Notes: generated by a model from the sequence alone, not told the origin. A stretch of 64,000 nt of DNA from an uncultured Polaribacter sp. (GCF_947500975.1 NZ_CANMUE010000007.1:124001-188000), one strand, 5' to 3'. Counted from the first letter of the stretch, positions 26,285-36,136 are shown. Numbers and translations: made by a program.

Positions 26285-27673
26285 ATGTCTAATATCAATA
26301 AAGATTTAACTTTATTTAATGAACTGGTAGAAGCTTTAATTAACGAAGAAGCAAAAAATCCAGTAGCAGAAAGAATAGAAGCAAGTGAATTGTATGACAC
26401 TATTGATCTTTCGTTAAATCAATCTGCAATGATTGATGATGATTTTAAAACCACGCTTCAAAATGTTTTAGTTGCTACGCCAAAAACAGCTACAAATTTA
26501 TTTTTTAATCAGCTTTTTGGAGGTAGACAAAGTAAGGCGGTAATAGGAGATTTATTAGCAGTTTTACTTAACAATAGCATGTATACTTATAAAGTTGCTG
26601 GTCCTCAAGTTGGTATTGAACAAGAAATTATAAGGCAATCTTGTAAACTTGTTGGTTATGGTTCTAATAGTAATGGTACTTTTCCAACTGGTGGTTCTAT
26701 GAGTAATTATATGGGGTTAATTATGGGACGTGATGCAAAAGATCCAAATTGTAGGTTAGATGGAATGACAAAACAGTTAATTATTTATACATCTAAAGAA
26801 TCTCATTACTCAAATGCTAAAAACGCCAGTTTTGCAGGAATTGGAAGAAACAATATACGTTATATAAAAGCAGATTCTAAGGGAAGAATGATTCCTGATT
26901 TGTTAGAGGATCAGATTAAACAAGATATAAAAAATGGAGGAATTCCAACTTATGTAAATGCAACTGCAGGAACAACTGTTTTAGGGGCTTTTGATCCTAT
27001 TGATAAAATTGCTGATATTACAGAAAAGTATAAAATTTGGCTTCATGTTGATGGTGCTTATTGTGGAAGTTTAATTTTTAGTACCAAATATAAACACCTT
27101 TTAAAAGGTGTAGAAAGGTCTAATTCTTTTAGTTACAATGCACATAAAATGTTAGGAACACCTTTAAGTTGCTCAATTATTTTAGTAAATGATAAAAAGC
27201 AATTGTATGATTCTTTTAGTAATGATGCATCATATTTGTATCAAACTGATGGAGATGATTTTAACTTAGGAAAAACTTCTTTTCAATGTGGTAGAAGAAA
27301 CGATGCTTTAAAGTTTTGGACTCTTTGGAAATCAGTAGGTACAAATGGCTTAGAGAAAATTGTAGATAAGCAGTTTGATTTAGCAAACTTTGCGTTAGAA
27401 TATATTAGAAGCAATTCTGATTATAAACTATATAGTTTTGATAATTCAATTTCTGTATGCTTTAATTATAAAAATATTGATCCAACAGCGCTTTGTACAG
27501 CCTTATATGAAGAGCAAATTACGGTTGTAGGTTTTGGTTCGTTTGAAAATGATACTTTTATAAGATTAGTAACAATCAATGCAAATAATGAAAAACAAGA
27601 TATTTTAAATTTCTTTAAAGTATTAGAAGATTTTGTAGCTAAAACGCCAAATTTACTTAAGTTAAAAAGTTAG
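26285..27673 (+). CDS. Group II PLP-dependent decarboxylase, likely cysteine sulfinate decarboxylase
   Basis: 462 residues, glutamate/cysteine-sulfinate/aspartate decarboxylase family. Phosphate-binding TGGSMSN (135-141), HVDGA (254-258), the PLP Lys in SFSYNAHKML (Lys288) followed by CSIIL, and FFNQLFGG near residue 75, where cysteine-sulfinate decarboxylases have FFNQLFSG. It lies 29 bp after a cysteine dioxygenase, so the substrate is most probably cysteine sulfinate and the product hypotaurine, giving a two-step hypotaurine/taurine route. Glutamate or aspartate as substrate cannot be excluded from sequence. Confidence 0.82.
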   Translation: MSNINKDLTLFNELVEALINEEAKNPVAERIEASELYDTIDLSLNQSAMIDDDFKTTLQNVLVATPKTATNLFFNQLFGGRQSKAVIGDLLAVLLNNSMYTYKVAGPQVGIEQEIIRQSCKLVGYGSNSNGTFPTGGSMSNYMGLIMGRDAKDPNCRLDGMTKQLIIYTSKESHYSNAKNASFAGIGRNNIRYIKADSKGRMIPDLLEDQIKQDIKNGGIPTYVNATAGTTVLGAFDPIDKIADITEKYKIWLHVDGAYCGSLIFSTKYKHLLKGVERSNSFSYNAHKMLGTPLSCSIILVNDKKQLYDSFSNDASYLYQTDGDDFNLGKTSFQCGRRNDALKFWTLWKSVGTNGLEKIVDKQFDLANFALEYIRSNSDYKLYSFDNSISVCFNYKNIDPTALCTALYEEQITVVGFGSFENDTFIRLVTINANNEKQDILNFFKVLEDFVAKTPNLLKLKS

Positions 27674-27702
27674 AAGAAGTAAAATTTACAATTATAGATT
27701 CT

Positions 27703-27731
27703 AAAAGCTCAAGTTTAAAACTTGAGCTTTT
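27703..27731 (+). terminator. Terminator, near copy of the typA terminator
   Basis: AAAAGCTCAAGTTT and AAACTTGAGCTTTT form a perfect 14-base inverted repeat. It ends the dioxygenase/decarboxylase transcript and is followed by TATATTTG (27732-27739), a -7 box for the methyltransferase. About 42 of 46 bases match the typA terminator region. Confidence 0.82.
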
Positions 27732-27763
27732 TATATTTGTATAATAGTATTTATAAAGAATTA

Positions 27764-28438
27764 ATGGATAAAGAAAAGTCATCAAAAAAAATAAAAAAAC
27801 CTTGGAAAACTAAAGATGCTATGAATCAGGTTTATGAAATGAAACTTTGGGGTTCAAATTCAGCTAAGTTTTATTCTGGTGATGGATCTCATAATCAAGA
27901 AATTGTAAAACCATATATTGATGTAGTTTCTTTATTTTTAACTTCTTTTGAAAAACCAATAGTTGTTTGCGATTTAGGTTGTGGAGATTTTAACATTGGT
28001 AAGCAATTAGTACAGCACACAAAAAAATATATTGCTGTAGATATTGTAAATGAACTTATAGAATACAATAAATCAACTTTTGTTGATGACAAACTCGAAT
28101 TTAAGTGTTTAGATATTTCAAAAGACGAGTTACCAATTTCAGATTGTGTAATTATTAGGCAAGTTTTACAACATTTATCAAATTCGGAAGTACAAAATAT
28201 TGTAAATAAATTAGCAAATTATAAATATGTTATTCTTACTGAACATATACCTTTTAAGGATTTTACACCAAATATTGATATAATTTCAGGGCAAGGAATT
28301 CGGTTAAAAAAACAAAGTGGAATAAATTTATTAAAACCACCTTTTAATTTTAAAGTTAAATCAGAAAAACAAGTTTTATCCAATATTTTAGACAAAGGTA
28401 AAGGGGTAATTGTAACTACAATTTATGAAGTATTTTAA
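27764..28438 (+). CDS. Class I SAM-dependent methyltransferase
   Basis: 224 residues from the ATG at 27764. A TTG-initiated extension to 27722 would run through a terminator stem and a promoter box, so I reject it. Motif I is VCDLGCGDFNIGKQL, followed by YIAVDIVNELI (acidic residue for SAM ribose) and IIRQVLQHLSN (post-II). The opening EMKLWGSNSAKFYSGDGSHN and closing GIRLKKQSGINLLKPPFNF recur in a conserved bacterial group with unknown acceptor. It is convergent with ttcA, 4 bp apart at the stops. Confidence 0.85.
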   Translation: MDKEKSSKKIKKPWKTKDAMNQVYEMKLWGSNSAKFYSGDGSHNQEIVKPYIDVVSLFLTSFEKPIVVCDLGCGDFNIGKQLVQHTKKYIAVDIVNELIEYNKSTFVDDKLEFKCLDISKDELPISDCVIIRQVLQHLSNSEVQNIVNKLANYKYVILTEHIPFKDFTPNIDIISGQGIRLKKQSGINLLKPPFNFKVKSEKQVLSNILDKGKGVIVTTIYEVF

Positions 28439-28442
28439 TAAA

Positions 28443-29234
28443 TTATATAAATATATTGTCAGCAACTTTACTTTTTAAATTATCAAAATCATATAAGTCT
28501 TTATCTAATAAATGAGAAGGAAAAACATTTTGTAAAGCATTCATCATAATTGAGTTTCTATTTGGGAATTCAGTTTCCCAATTTTTAATCATTTGTTTTA
28601 CATTTTGTCTTTGTAAGTTTTCTTGAGATCCACAAAGATTACAAGGTATAATAGGAAATTTTTTATAATTAGAGTACTCTTCAATATCTTCTTCTTTACA
28701 AAAAGCCAAAGGTCTTAGAACAACTAAATCTCCAGCATCATTTTTAAATTTAGGTGGCATAGTTTCCATTTTTCCGGCAAAAAAGAAGTTTAAGAAAAAG
28801 GTTTCTAAAATATCATTTCTATGATGACCTAAACTAATTTTATTACAACCTAAATCTTTTGCTGCTTCATATAAAGTTCCTCTTCTTAAACGAGAGCATA
28901 AACTACAAGTAGTTTTACCTTCAGGAGTTTTATCCATTACTATTTTATAAGTGTTTTTCTCAATAATTTTGTAACTTACCTTTAAGTTACTTAAATAAGT
29001 TGGTAAAACTTCTACAGGAAAACCAGGTTGCTTTTGATCTAAATTTACTGCAATAATATCAAAAGTAATAGGCGCCACTTTTTGAAAATACAATAACATA
29101 TTAAGCATAGTATAACTATCTTTTCCACCAGAAAGACACACCATTATTTTATCCCCTTCATTAATCATAGTGTATTGCTGAATTGCTTCAGCAACAGCTT
29201 TTTGCAATTTTTTAGTTACTTGTTGTTGTTTCAT
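28443..29234 (-). CDS. ttcA: tRNA 2-thiocytidine biosynthesis protein TtcA family
   Basis: 263 residues. PP-loop ATPase motif SGGKDS at 35-40, a Cys pair CSLC (Cys110, Cys113) and a third site in IPCNLCGS (Cys198, Cys201), the arrangement that binds the TtcA [4Fe-4S] cluster, plus [15 protein letters not shown]. In enterobacteria TtcA thiolates cytidine 32 of tRNA. The gene stands alone; its -7-like TATTTTTG ends 6 bp upstream of the ATG, so the mRNA may be nearly leaderless. Confidence 0.88.
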   Translation of the reverse strand: MKQQQVTKKLQKAVAEAIQQYTMINEGDKIMVCLSGGKDSYTMLNMLLYFQKVAPITFDIIAVNLDQKQPGFPVEVLPTYLSNLKVSYKIIEKNTYKIVMDKTPEGKTTCSLCSRLRRGTLYEAAKDLGCNKISLGHHRNDILETFFLNFFFAGKMETMPPKFKNDAGDLVVLRPLAFCKEEDIEEYSNYKKFPIIPCNLCGSQENLQRQNVKQMIKNWETEFPNRNSIMMNALQNVFPSHLLDKDLYDFDNLKSKVADNIFI

Positions 29235-29373
29235 ATTTGCAAAAATAATATTTAACTTATATTTTGATGTATCTAATTAATAAATAATAACATTTTCTTT
29301 TTTGTTAGAAAATTCAACAATTATTAAGAATTTGATAAATATTTGATTTTTAGTTTATTTTTATAAACTTCGT

Positions 29374-29405
29374 TTGGTGAATTAAAAATAAAATTAAGAT
29401 ATTTG
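29374..29405 (+). promoter_or_regulatory. Promoter of the histidine operon leader
   Basis: TTG at 29374-29376, a 21-bp spacer and GATATTTG at 29398-29405, one mismatch from TAnnTTTG. The leader-peptide ATG follows 20 bp later. Confidence 0.5.
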
Positions 29406-29424
29406 CATCAAAGAAATTAGAAAC

Positions 29425-29481
29425 ATGAATTTTATTCAAATACATCATCATCATTTTTACAATTGCAATCAAGCGATTTAA
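29425..29481 (+). CDS. hisL: Histidine operon leader peptide
   Basis: An 18-codon frame MNFIQIHHHHFYNCNQAI with four consecutive His codons (all CAT, 29443-29454), too short to be found by ordinary gene calling. It lies between a promoter and an intrinsic terminator, directly upstream of hisG, which is the classical attenuator arrangement. When charged tRNA-His is scarce, ribosomes should stall on the CAT run. The coding bases 29427-29446 can pair with 29483-29500 (GATGTATTGAATAAAATC) with two single-base bulges, giving the pause or anti-antiterminator stem that stalling would disrupt. Confidence 0.85.
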   Translation: MNFIQIHHHHFYNCNQAI

Positions 29482-29512
29482 AGATGTATTGAATAAAATC
29501 AAGATATTTATA

Positions 29513-29544
29513 AACCTGTTTGAGCAAATCAAACAGGTTTTTTT
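29513..29544 (+). terminator. Attenuator terminator of the his operon
   Basis: AACCTGTTTGA and TCAAACAGGTT form a perfect 11-bp stem around GCAAA, followed by a run of T. It lies 31 bp after the leader-peptide stop and 45 bp before hisG. A strong terminator here must be bypassed for his expression. Confidence 0.88.
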
Positions 29545-29588
29545 AATTTAAAATCGTATTTGCTCAAAATATTTAATAAAAACAAAAA

Positions 29589-30446
29589 ATGAGTAATTTA
29601 AGAATTGCAGTACAAAAATCAGGAAGGTTAAACGAAGATTCAATGAGAATCTTAAAAGACATTGGTATTTCTATAGATAATGGAAAAGATCAATTAAAAG
29701 CATCAGCAAGAAATTTTCCTTTAGAAGTTTTCTATTTAAGAAATGGAGATATTCCACAATATTTAAGAGATGGAGTAGTAGATGCTGCTATTATTGGCGA
29801 AAATGTTTTAATAGAAAAAGGAAGCGATTTAAGTTTTGTTGAACGCTTAGGGTTTTCTAAATGTAAGGTGTCAATTGCTGTACCAAAAGATTCTAAAGCA
29901 AATTCTTTAAAGGATTTAGATGGAAAACGAATAGCAACTTCATATCCAGAAACAGTTAAAAAGTTTTTAAAGGAACAAAGTTTAGAAGCACAATTGCACA
30001 TTATAAATGGGTCTGTAGAAATTGCGCCCAATATTGGTTTAGCAGATGGTATTTGTGATATTGTTTCAAGTGGAAGTACTTTATTTAAAAACGGATTAAA
30101 AGAAATTGAAGTTTTATTAAAGTCAGAAGCTGTTTTAGCAGTTTCTCCACAAATTTCTAATGAAAGAAAAGCAATTTTAAATAAAATTCAATTTAGAATT
30201 CAATCTGTTTTAAAAGGAAGAGAATCTAAATATGTGTTGTTAAATGCACCTAATGAAAAATTAGATGATATTTTAAAACTATTACCTGGTATGAAAAGTC
30301 CAACAGTTTTACCACTAGCAGAAAAAGGTTGGAGTTCTGTACACACTGTAATTCCAAAAAATCAATTTTGGGAAATAATTGATGCTTTAAAAGATAAAGG
30401 GGCTGAAGGTATTTTAGTTTGTCCTATTGAAAAAATGGTTTTATAA
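29589..30446 (+). CDS. hisG: ATP phosphoribosyltransferase, long form
   Basis: 285 residues. First and committed step of histidine synthesis: ATP plus PRPP to phosphoribosyl-ATP. LRIAVQKSGRLNEDS at the start, DAAIIGENVL, and the PRPP loop DIVSSGSTLFKNGL are visible. The length includes the C-terminal ACT-like regulatory domain (KGAEGILVCPIEKM at the end), so this is the long, histidine-inhibited form that does not need HisZ. First structural gene, 45 bp after the attenuator. Confidence 0.95.
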   Translation: MSNLRIAVQKSGRLNEDSMRILKDIGISIDNGKDQLKASARNFPLEVFYLRNGDIPQYLRDGVVDAAIIGENVLIEKGSDLSFVERLGFSKCKVSIAVPKDSKANSLKDLDGKRIATSYPETVKKFLKEQSLEAQLHIINGSVEIAPNIGLADGICDIVSSGSTLFKNGLKEIEVLLKSEAVLAVSPQISNERKAILNKIQFRIQSVLKGRESKYVLLNAPNEKLDDILKLLPGMKSPTVLPLAEKGWSSVHTVIPKNQFWEIIDALKDKGAEGILVCPIEKMVL

Positions 30447-30447
30447 C

Positions 30448-31734
30448 ATGAAAACAATTATAAATCCACAAAAAAAAGATTGGGTTCAAATATTAGAAAG
30501 ACCTACAAAAACGGTTGATGATATTGAAAACACTGTAACTCAAATTTTTGATGATGTTCAAAAAAATGGAGATATAGCGGTACAAAAATATACCCAATTA
30601 TTTGATGGTGTAACCTTAGAGAACACATTGGTTTCTGAAGAAGAGATACAAGATGCTATTTTTTTAATTTCTGATGAATTAAAAGCTGCAATAAATCTAG
30701 CAAAAGAAAATATAACAAAATTTCACACAGCTCAGAAAACAGAAAAAGTTTTTGTAGAAACTCAATCTGGTGTTGAGTGTTGGCAAGAAAAAAGACCAAT
30801 TCAAAAAGTTGGTTTATACATTCCTGGGGGAACAGCACCATTATTTTCTACAGTTTTAATGTTAGCAATACCCGCACAAATTGCTGGTTGTAAGGAAATT
30901 GTTTTGTGTTCGCCTCCAAATAAAGAAGGCAAAATTCATCCCGCAATTTTGTACGCAGCAAACTTGTGTGGTGTTACAAAAATTATAAAATCTGGAGGAA
31001 TACAAGCTATTGCTGGTTTTACTTTCGGAACTACAATAATTCCAAAAGTGTATAAAATATTTGGCCCTGGAAATCAATTTGTAACTGTAGCAAAACAATT
31101 AGCAACAAAATATGGGGTTGCTATAGATATGCCTGCTGGACCAAGTGAATTGTTAGTAGTTGCTGATGATTTTGCTAATGCAAGTTTTGTGGCTTCAGAT
31201 TTATTGAGTCAAGCAGAACATGGTGTTGATAGTCAGGTTATTTTAGTATCAACTTCTCAAAAGTTAATAGATAAAGTTGATAAAGAAATAAAAAAACAAC
31301 TTTTAGAATTACCAAGATTAGAAATTGCCCAGAAAGCAATTGATAATTCTAAATCTATTTTTGTTGATAATGATGAAATTGCCTTAGATTTAATCAATAA
31401 ATATGGGCCTGAGCATTTAATTGTTTGTACAAAAAATAATGATTTTTATATTGATAATATAGAAAATGCAGGTTCTGTTTTTATAGGAAATTATTCACCA
31501 GAAAGTGCAGGAGATTATGCTTCAGGAACCAATCATACTCTTCCAACAAACGGATTTAGCAAAGCCTATTCTGGCGTAAATTTAGATAGTTTTACAAAAA
31601 GTATTACGTTTCAAAAAATATCAAAGAAAGGAATAGAAGTTATTGGGAAATCTATAGAATTAATGGCTGAAGCAGAGGGTTTACAAGCACATAAAAACGC
31701 AGTTACTTTAAGATTAAAAAGTTTAAAATCATGA
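30448..31734 (+). CDS. hisD: Histidinol dehydrogenase
   Basis: 428 residues from the ATG at 30448; a TTG-like extension inside hisG is not needed. It converts histidinol to histidine in two NAD+-dependent oxidations with a Zn ion. GLYIPGGTAPLFSTVLMLAIPA, DMPAGPSELLVVAD, SQAEHGVDSQ and NYSPESAGDYASGTNHTLPTNG carry the Zn and catalytic Gln, His, Glu and Asp residues of the family. It begins one base after the hisG stop and overlaps hisC by 4 bp (ATGA). Confidence 0.95.
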   Translation: MKTIINPQKKDWVQILERPTKTVDDIENTVTQIFDDVQKNGDIAVQKYTQLFDGVTLENTLVSEEEIQDAIFLISDELKAAINLAKENITKFHTAQKTEKVFVETQSGVECWQEKRPIQKVGLYIPGGTAPLFSTVLMLAIPAQIAGCKEIVLCSPPNKEGKIHPAILYAANLCGVTKIIKSGGIQAIAGFTFGTTIIPKVYKIFGPGNQFVTVAKQLATKYGVAIDMPAGPSELLVVADDFANASFVASDLLSQAEHGVDSQVILVSTSQKLIDKVDKEIKKQLLELPRLEIAQKAIDNSKSIFVDNDEIALDLINKYGPEHLIVCTKNNDFYIDNIENAGSVFIGNYSPESAGDYASGTNHTLPTNGFSKAYSGVNLDSFTKSITFQKISKKGIEVIGKSIELMAEAEGLQAHKNAVTLRLKSLKS

Positions 31735-32774
31735 AAATTTTAGATTTAGTTAGAGATAATATAAAAGATTTACAACCATACTCTTCCGCCAGGGATGAAT
31801 ATAAGGATGCAACATCTAAAGAAATGATTTTTTTGGATGCAAATGAAAACCCATTTGAAAATGGTGTAAATAGATATCCAGATCCACAACAGAATAATCT
31901 TAAAGATTTACTTTCTGAGATTAAAAACATAGATAAAAAAAACATTTTATTAGGAAATGGAAGTGATGAAGTTTTAGATTTAATTTTTAGAGTGTTTTGC
32001 GAACCTAATAAAGACAATATAATTACATTACCACCAACTTATGGAATGTATTCGGTTTTAGCAAACATCAACGCAGTTGAAAATAAAAAAGTGCTATTAA
32101 ATAAAGATTTTCAACCTAGAGTAAGTCAAATTTTAGATAGCGCTGATAAAAATAGTAAAATTTTATTTTTATGTTCACCAAACAACCCTACTGGAAATAG
32201 TTTTACAGTAAATGCAGTTGAAGAATTATTGATAAAATTTAAAGGAATAGTTGTTTTAGACGAAGCATATATAGATTTTTCTGATAAAAAAAGTTGGTTA
32301 GAAAGGTTAGAAGAATTTCCAAATTTAATAATTATACAAACTTTATCAAAAGCTTTTGGTTTGGCAGGTGTACGTCTAGGAGTTTGTTATGCATCCAAAG
32401 AAATTATTAATGTTTTAAACAAGATAAAACCTCCTTATAACGTTAACGAGTTAACTCAACAAAGAGCAATTGTTAGATTGCAAAAAACAGATGAGATTTA
32501 TAATGAAGTTGGGCAATTAGTTAGTGAAAGAAAACGATTAAAGAAAGAACTAGAAAGTTGTGTAGGTTATATTGAAGAAGTATTTCCATCTGATGGTAAT
32601 TTTTTATTATTAAAGGTAGATGATGCAACAAAAAGATATAATCAATTAATTGAATATGGAGTTGTAATAAGAAATAGAACCACACAACCTTTGTGCGAAA
32701 ATTGTTTACGTATAAGTGTTGGTATTTGTGAAGAAAATCAAAAATTATTAAGAGCTTTAAAAGCAATACAATAA
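31731..32774 (+). CDS. hisC: Histidinol-phosphate aminotransferase
   Basis: 347 residues, PLP aminotransferase of fold type I. The opening LDANENPFENGVNRYPDP is the HisC signature; DEAYIDFS holds the PLP Asp, TLSKAFGLAGVRLG the Schiff-base Lys, and LRISVGICEEN the substrate Arg. It overlaps hisD by 4 bp, so the two are translationally coupled. Confidence 0.95.
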   Translation: MKILDLVRDNIKDLQPYSSARDEYKDATSKEMIFLDANENPFENGVNRYPDPQQNNLKDLLSEIKNIDKKNILLGNGSDEVLDLIFRVFCEPNKDNIITLPPTYGMYSVLANINAVENKKVLLNKDFQPRVSQILDSADKNSKILFLCSPNNPTGNSFTVNAVEELLIKFKGIVVLDEAYIDFSDKKSWLERLEEFPNLIIIQTLSKAFGLAGVRLGVCYASKEIINVLNKIKPPYNVNELTQQRAIVRLQKTDEIYNEVGQLVSERKRLKKELESCVGYIEEVFPSDGNFLLLKVDDATKRYNQLIEYGVVIRNRTTQPLCENCLRISVGICEENQKLLRALKAIQ

Positions 32775-32818
32775 AAATTAAACAATTTTAAAAAAGTTTA
32801 AGGTTGAGTAACAAGTTA

Positions 32819-33958
32819 ATGATGAAAAAAGTATTATTTATAGATAGAGATGGAACTTTAGTATTAGAACCACCGGTTGATTATCAATTAGATAGTTTAG
32901 AAAAACTAGAATTTTATCCTAAAGTGTTTCAATATATGGCTAAAATTGCCTCAGAATTGGATTACGAACTGGTAATGATTACCAATCAAGACGGTTTAGG
33001 TACAGATTCTTTTCCAGAAGATACGTTTTGGCCAGCCCAAAATAAAATAATCGATGCTTTTGTTAAAGAAGGAGTTGTGTTTTCTGAAATTTTGATTGAT
33101 AAAACTTTTCCTCATGAAAATGCAGAAACTAGAAAACCTAGAACAGGTTTGTTAACTAAGTATTTTTCTGAAGAATATGATTTAGAAAATTCTTTTGTTT
33201 TAGGAGATAGAATTACAGATATGGAATTAGCTAAAAACCTAGGTTGTAAAGGAATATTTTTATCTGAAAACCATGAATTAGGAGCAGATGAAATTGAAAC
33301 CTCTAAACAAGAAATTTTAAATTCTATTGCTTTAACAAGTACAGATTGGTTAGAAATTTATGAATTTTTAAAGTTAAAAGATAGAGTTGCAGAAATTACC
33401 AGAAATACCAATGAAACTAAGATTTATATAAAACTAAATTTAGATGGTTCTGGTAAAAATGATATTTCTACAGGTTTGTCTTTTTTCGATCATATGTTAG
33501 ACCAAATTGGACGACATGGAAATATGGATTTAACCATAAAAGTTAATGGTGATTTAGAGGTTGATGAACATCACACAATTGAAGATACTATGATTGCTTT
33601 TGGAGAATTATTCAACAAAGCATTAGGAAATAAACTAGGTATAGAAAGATATGGTTTTTGTTTACCAATGGATGATTGTTTAGCGCAAGTTGCTGTTGAT
33701 CTTGGGGGTAGAAATTGGTTAGAATGGGATGCAGATTTTAAACGAGAAAAAATTGGTGATATGCCAACTGAAATGTTTTTTCACTTATTTAAATCTTTTA
33801 CAGATGGCGCAAAATGTAATTTAAATATTAAGGCTGAAGGAATAAACGAACACCATAAAATTGAAGGAATTTTTAAAGCTTTTGCAAAGGCTATGAAAAT
33901 GGCAGTAAAAAGAGATTCTAATAAGATGTTTTTACCATCAACAAAAGGAATGCTATAA
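32819..33958 (+). CDS. hisB: Bifunctional histidinol-phosphatase / imidazoleglycerol-phosphate dehydratase
   Basis: About 379 residues. The N-terminal HAD phosphatase ([12 protein letters not shown] with both catalytic Asp; [20 protein letters not shown]) is fused to the dehydratase ([31 protein letters not shown]), whose paired His/Glu bind two Mn2+. The fused form is common in Gammaproteobacteria and Bacteroidota. The frame can extend to a TTG at 32804, but ATG at 32819 or 32822 gives the usual short [12 protein letters not shown] start. A 44-bp gap separates it from hisC. Confidence 0.94.
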   Translation: MMKKVLFIDRDGTLVLEPPVDYQLDSLEKLEFYPKVFQYMAKIASELDYELVMITNQDGLGTDSFPEDTFWPAQNKIIDAFVKEGVVFSEILIDKTFPHENAETRKPRTGLLTKYFSEEYDLENSFVLGDRITDMELAKNLGCKGIFLSENHELGADEIETSKQEILNSIALTSTDWLEIYEFLKLKDRVAEITRNTNETKIYIKLNLDGSGKNDISTGLSFFDHMLDQIGRHGNMDLTIKVNGDLEVDEHHTIEDTMIAFGELFNKALGNKLGIERYGFCLPMDDCLAQVAVDLGGRNWLEWDADFKREKIGDMPTEMFFHLFKSFTDGAKCNLNIKAEGINEHHKIEGIFKAFAKAMKMAVKRDSNKMFLPSTKGML

Positions 33959-34540
33959 ATGAAATTAGTAATAATTGATTATGGCGCTGGAAATATAAAA
34001 AGTATTCAGTTCGCCTTTAAAAGATTAGGTTTTGATGCTGTTTTATCAAACAATATTGATGAAATAAAAGCAGCAGAAAAAGTGATTTTCCCAGGAGTTG
34101 GTGAAGCAAGTTCTGCAATGAAAATGTTAAAAGAAAGTGGATTAGAGAAATTAATACCAACTTTAAAACAACCAGTTTTGGGTATTTGTTTAGGAATGCA
34201 GTTAATGTGTAACTCATCCGAAGAAGGGAATACAAAAGGGTTAGGGATTTTTAATGTGGATGTAAAGAAATTTTCAAACTCAGTAAAAGTTCCGCAAATG
34301 GGGTGGAATGTAATTTCTGATTTAAAATCTGATTTATTTAAAGGTATTAAAAACAAAGAGTTTATGTATTTGGTGCATAGTTTTTATGCTGAAAACTGTA
34401 AAGAATCAATAGCAACAACAGATTATGAGATTCAATATGCTTCCGCTTTGCAAAAAAATAATTTTTATGGAGTGCAGTTTCACCCTGAAAAGAGCGGTGT
34501 TGAAGGAGCAAAAATTTTACAAAACTTTTTAAATTTATAA
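33959..34540 (+). CDS. hisH: Imidazole glycerol phosphate synthase, glutaminase subunit
   Basis: 193 residues, class I glutamine amidotransferase. [15 protein letters not shown] at the start, nucleophile Cys in [10 protein letters not shown], and the His/Glu of the triad in VQFHPEKSG. It feeds ammonia to HisF. It starts directly after the hisB stop. Confidence 0.95.
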   Translation: MKLVIIDYGAGNIKSIQFAFKRLGFDAVLSNNIDEIKAAEKVIFPGVGEASSAMKMLKESGLEKLIPTLKQPVLGICLGMQLMCNSSEEGNTKGLGIFNVDVKKFSNSVKVPQMGWNVISDLKSDLFKGIKNKEFMYLVHSFYAENCKESIATTDYEIQYASALQKNNFYGVQFHPEKSGVEGAKILQNFLNL

Positions 34541-34541
34541 A

Positions 34542-35279
34542 ATGAGAATCATACCAGCTATTGATATTATTGACGGAAAATGTGTTCGTTTAACAAAAGG
34601 CGATTACAATACCAAGAAAATATATAACGAGAATCCGATAGAAGTAGCCAAAGAATTTGAAGCTGCCGGAATTGAATATTTACACGTTGTGGATTTAGAT
34701 GGGGCAAAAGCAAGTCAAATAATTAATTATAAAGTTTTAGAACAAATTGCATTAAAAACAAATTTAAAAATTGATTTTGGTGGTGGATTAAAATCTGATA
34801 AAGATTTAGAAATTGCTTTTAATTCTGGGGCAAATCAGATTACTGGAGGAAGCATTGCAGTAAAAAATTCAACTATTTTTGAGAGTTGGATTGAAAAATA
34901 CGGTTCAGAAAAAATAATTTTAGGAGCTGATTTTTATCCTGATAATTCTGGAGGAAAAATTGCTACAAATGGTTGGCAAGAAGAAAGTAGTTTAGAGTTG
35001 ATTCCTTTTATTAATGGATATCAAAAAAAAGGAATTCAATATATAATTTGTACTGACATCTCTAAAGATGGAATGTTACAAGGACCAAGTTTTGATATTT
35101 ATCAACAGATATTATCCGAAGTTAATAATATAAAGTTAATTGCATCTGGAGGAATTTCAACTTTTGATGAGCTGCCAAAGTTGGCAGAAAATGGTTGTGA
35201 AGGTGTAATTATCGGAAAAGCTATTTATGAGAATAAGATTAGTTTAAAACAATTAGAACAATTTATATTAACAAAATAA
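34542..35279 (+). CDS. hisA: Phosphoribosylformimino-AICAR-ribonucleotide isomerase
   Basis: 245 residues, a (beta/alpha)8 barrel with the two half-barrel repeats. [22 protein letters not shown] carries the first catalytic Asp, FGGGLKSD and GGSIAVKN the first phosphate site, and [15 protein letters not shown] the second Asp, then ASGGIS and [10 protein letters not shown] the second phosphate site. It begins one base after the hisH stop; a gap with a palindromic repeat follows. Confidence 0.95.
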   Translation: MRIIPAIDIIDGKCVRLTKGDYNTKKIYNENPIEVAKEFEAAGIEYLHVVDLDGAKASQIINYKVLEQIALKTNLKIDFGGGLKSDKDLEIAFNSGANQITGGSIAVKNSTIFESWIEKYGSEKIILGADFYPDNSGGKIATNGWQEESSLELIPFINGYQKKGIQYIICTDISKDGMLQGPSFDIYQQILSEVNNIKLIASGGISTFDELPKLAENGCEGVIIGKAIYENKISLKQLEQFILTK

Positions 35280-35280
35280 A

Positions 35281-35347
35281 TATCATTGTAAAGTACCGAA
35301 CAATCTCTTAATTAATAGTCTGATTACTTGGTTACTAGTAATGACAC
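35281..35347. repeat. Degenerate palindromic repeat between hisA and hisF
   Basis: TCATTGTAAAGTACCGAACA with AATCT following, and on the right TGATTACTTGGTTACTAGTA with ATGACA following, form imperfect inverted arms of about 26 bp. They match at roughly 18 of 24 aligned positions. Both arms resemble the interspersed TCATTGCGA...GCAATC palindromes found in many bacterial genomes. Confidence 0.5.
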
Positions 35348-35360
35348 CAATTAGAATAAA

Positions 35361-36116
35361 ATGCTCACAAAAAGAATAATTCCTTGTTTAGATATTAAAA
35401 ACGGAAGAACTGTAAAAGGGGTGAATTTCGTAAATTTAATTGACGCAGGAGATCCTGTAGTTTTAGCAAAACAATATGCAGAGTTAGGTGCAGATGAATT
35501 AGTTTTTCTTGATATTTCTGCTACTTTAGAAGGTAGAAAAACGATGAGAGAAATGGTTTTAAAAGTAGCTGAACAAGTAAATATCCCGTTTACTGTTGGT
35601 GGTGGAATTTCTTCAATAGAAGATGTGGATATTTTGTTAAAATGTGGTGCTGATAAAGTTTCTATTAATTCATCCGCAGTAAAAAGACCAGAATTGGTAA
35701 ATGAATTGGCAGATAAATTTGGAAGTCAATGTGTAGTGGTTGCAATAGATGCAAAACAAATTGGTAAAGAATGGATTGTACATTTAGCAGGTGGAACAGT
35801 TGCCACGGAACTTAATCTTTTTGATTGGGCAAAAGAAGTTGAAAAACGCGGTGCTGGAGAAATTTTGTTTACTTCAATGAATAATGACGGAACAAAAGCT
35901 GGTTTTGCTAATAAAGCATTGGCAAAATTATCAACGGAGTTAAATATTCCTATTATTGCCTCTGGAGGAGCAGGAACAGTACAGCATTTTATAGATACAT
36001 TTGTAGAAGGAAAATCGGATGCAGCATTAGCAGCAAGTGTGTTTCATTTTGGAGAAATACCAATTTTAGAGTTAAAAGCTGCGTTAAAAAAGAATAATAT
36101 TCCTGTACGTTTATAA
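35361..36116 (+). CDS. hisF: Imidazole glycerol phosphate synthase, cyclase subunit
   Basis: 251 residues, barrel paralogue of His[24 protein letters not shown] with the first catalytic Asp, TVGGGISS, the second Asp in VVVAIDAKQ / [13 protein letters not shown], and ASGGAGT at the C-terminal phosphate site. It makes imidazole-glycerol phosphate and AICAR using HisH ammonia. An 81-bp gap separates it from hisA, but strand and order support one operon. Confidence 0.95.
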   Translation: MLTKRIIPCLDIKNGRTVKGVNFVNLIDAGDPVVLAKQYAELGADELVFLDISATLEGRKTMREMVLKVAEQVNIPFTVGGGISSIEDVDILLKCGADKVSINSSAVKRPELVNELADKFGSQCVVVAIDAKQIGKEWIVHLAGGTVATELNLFDWAKEVEKRGAGEILFTSMNNDGTKAGFANKALAKLSTELNIPIIASGGAGTVQHFIDTFVEGKSDAALAASVFHFGEIPILELKAALKKNNIPVRL

Positions 36117-36136
36117 CGTTATTAGTATAAATAATA

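Noticed and set aside
27722..27763. TTG start extending the methyltransferase upstream
   Set aside because: The extension runs through a terminator stem and a -7 promoter box.
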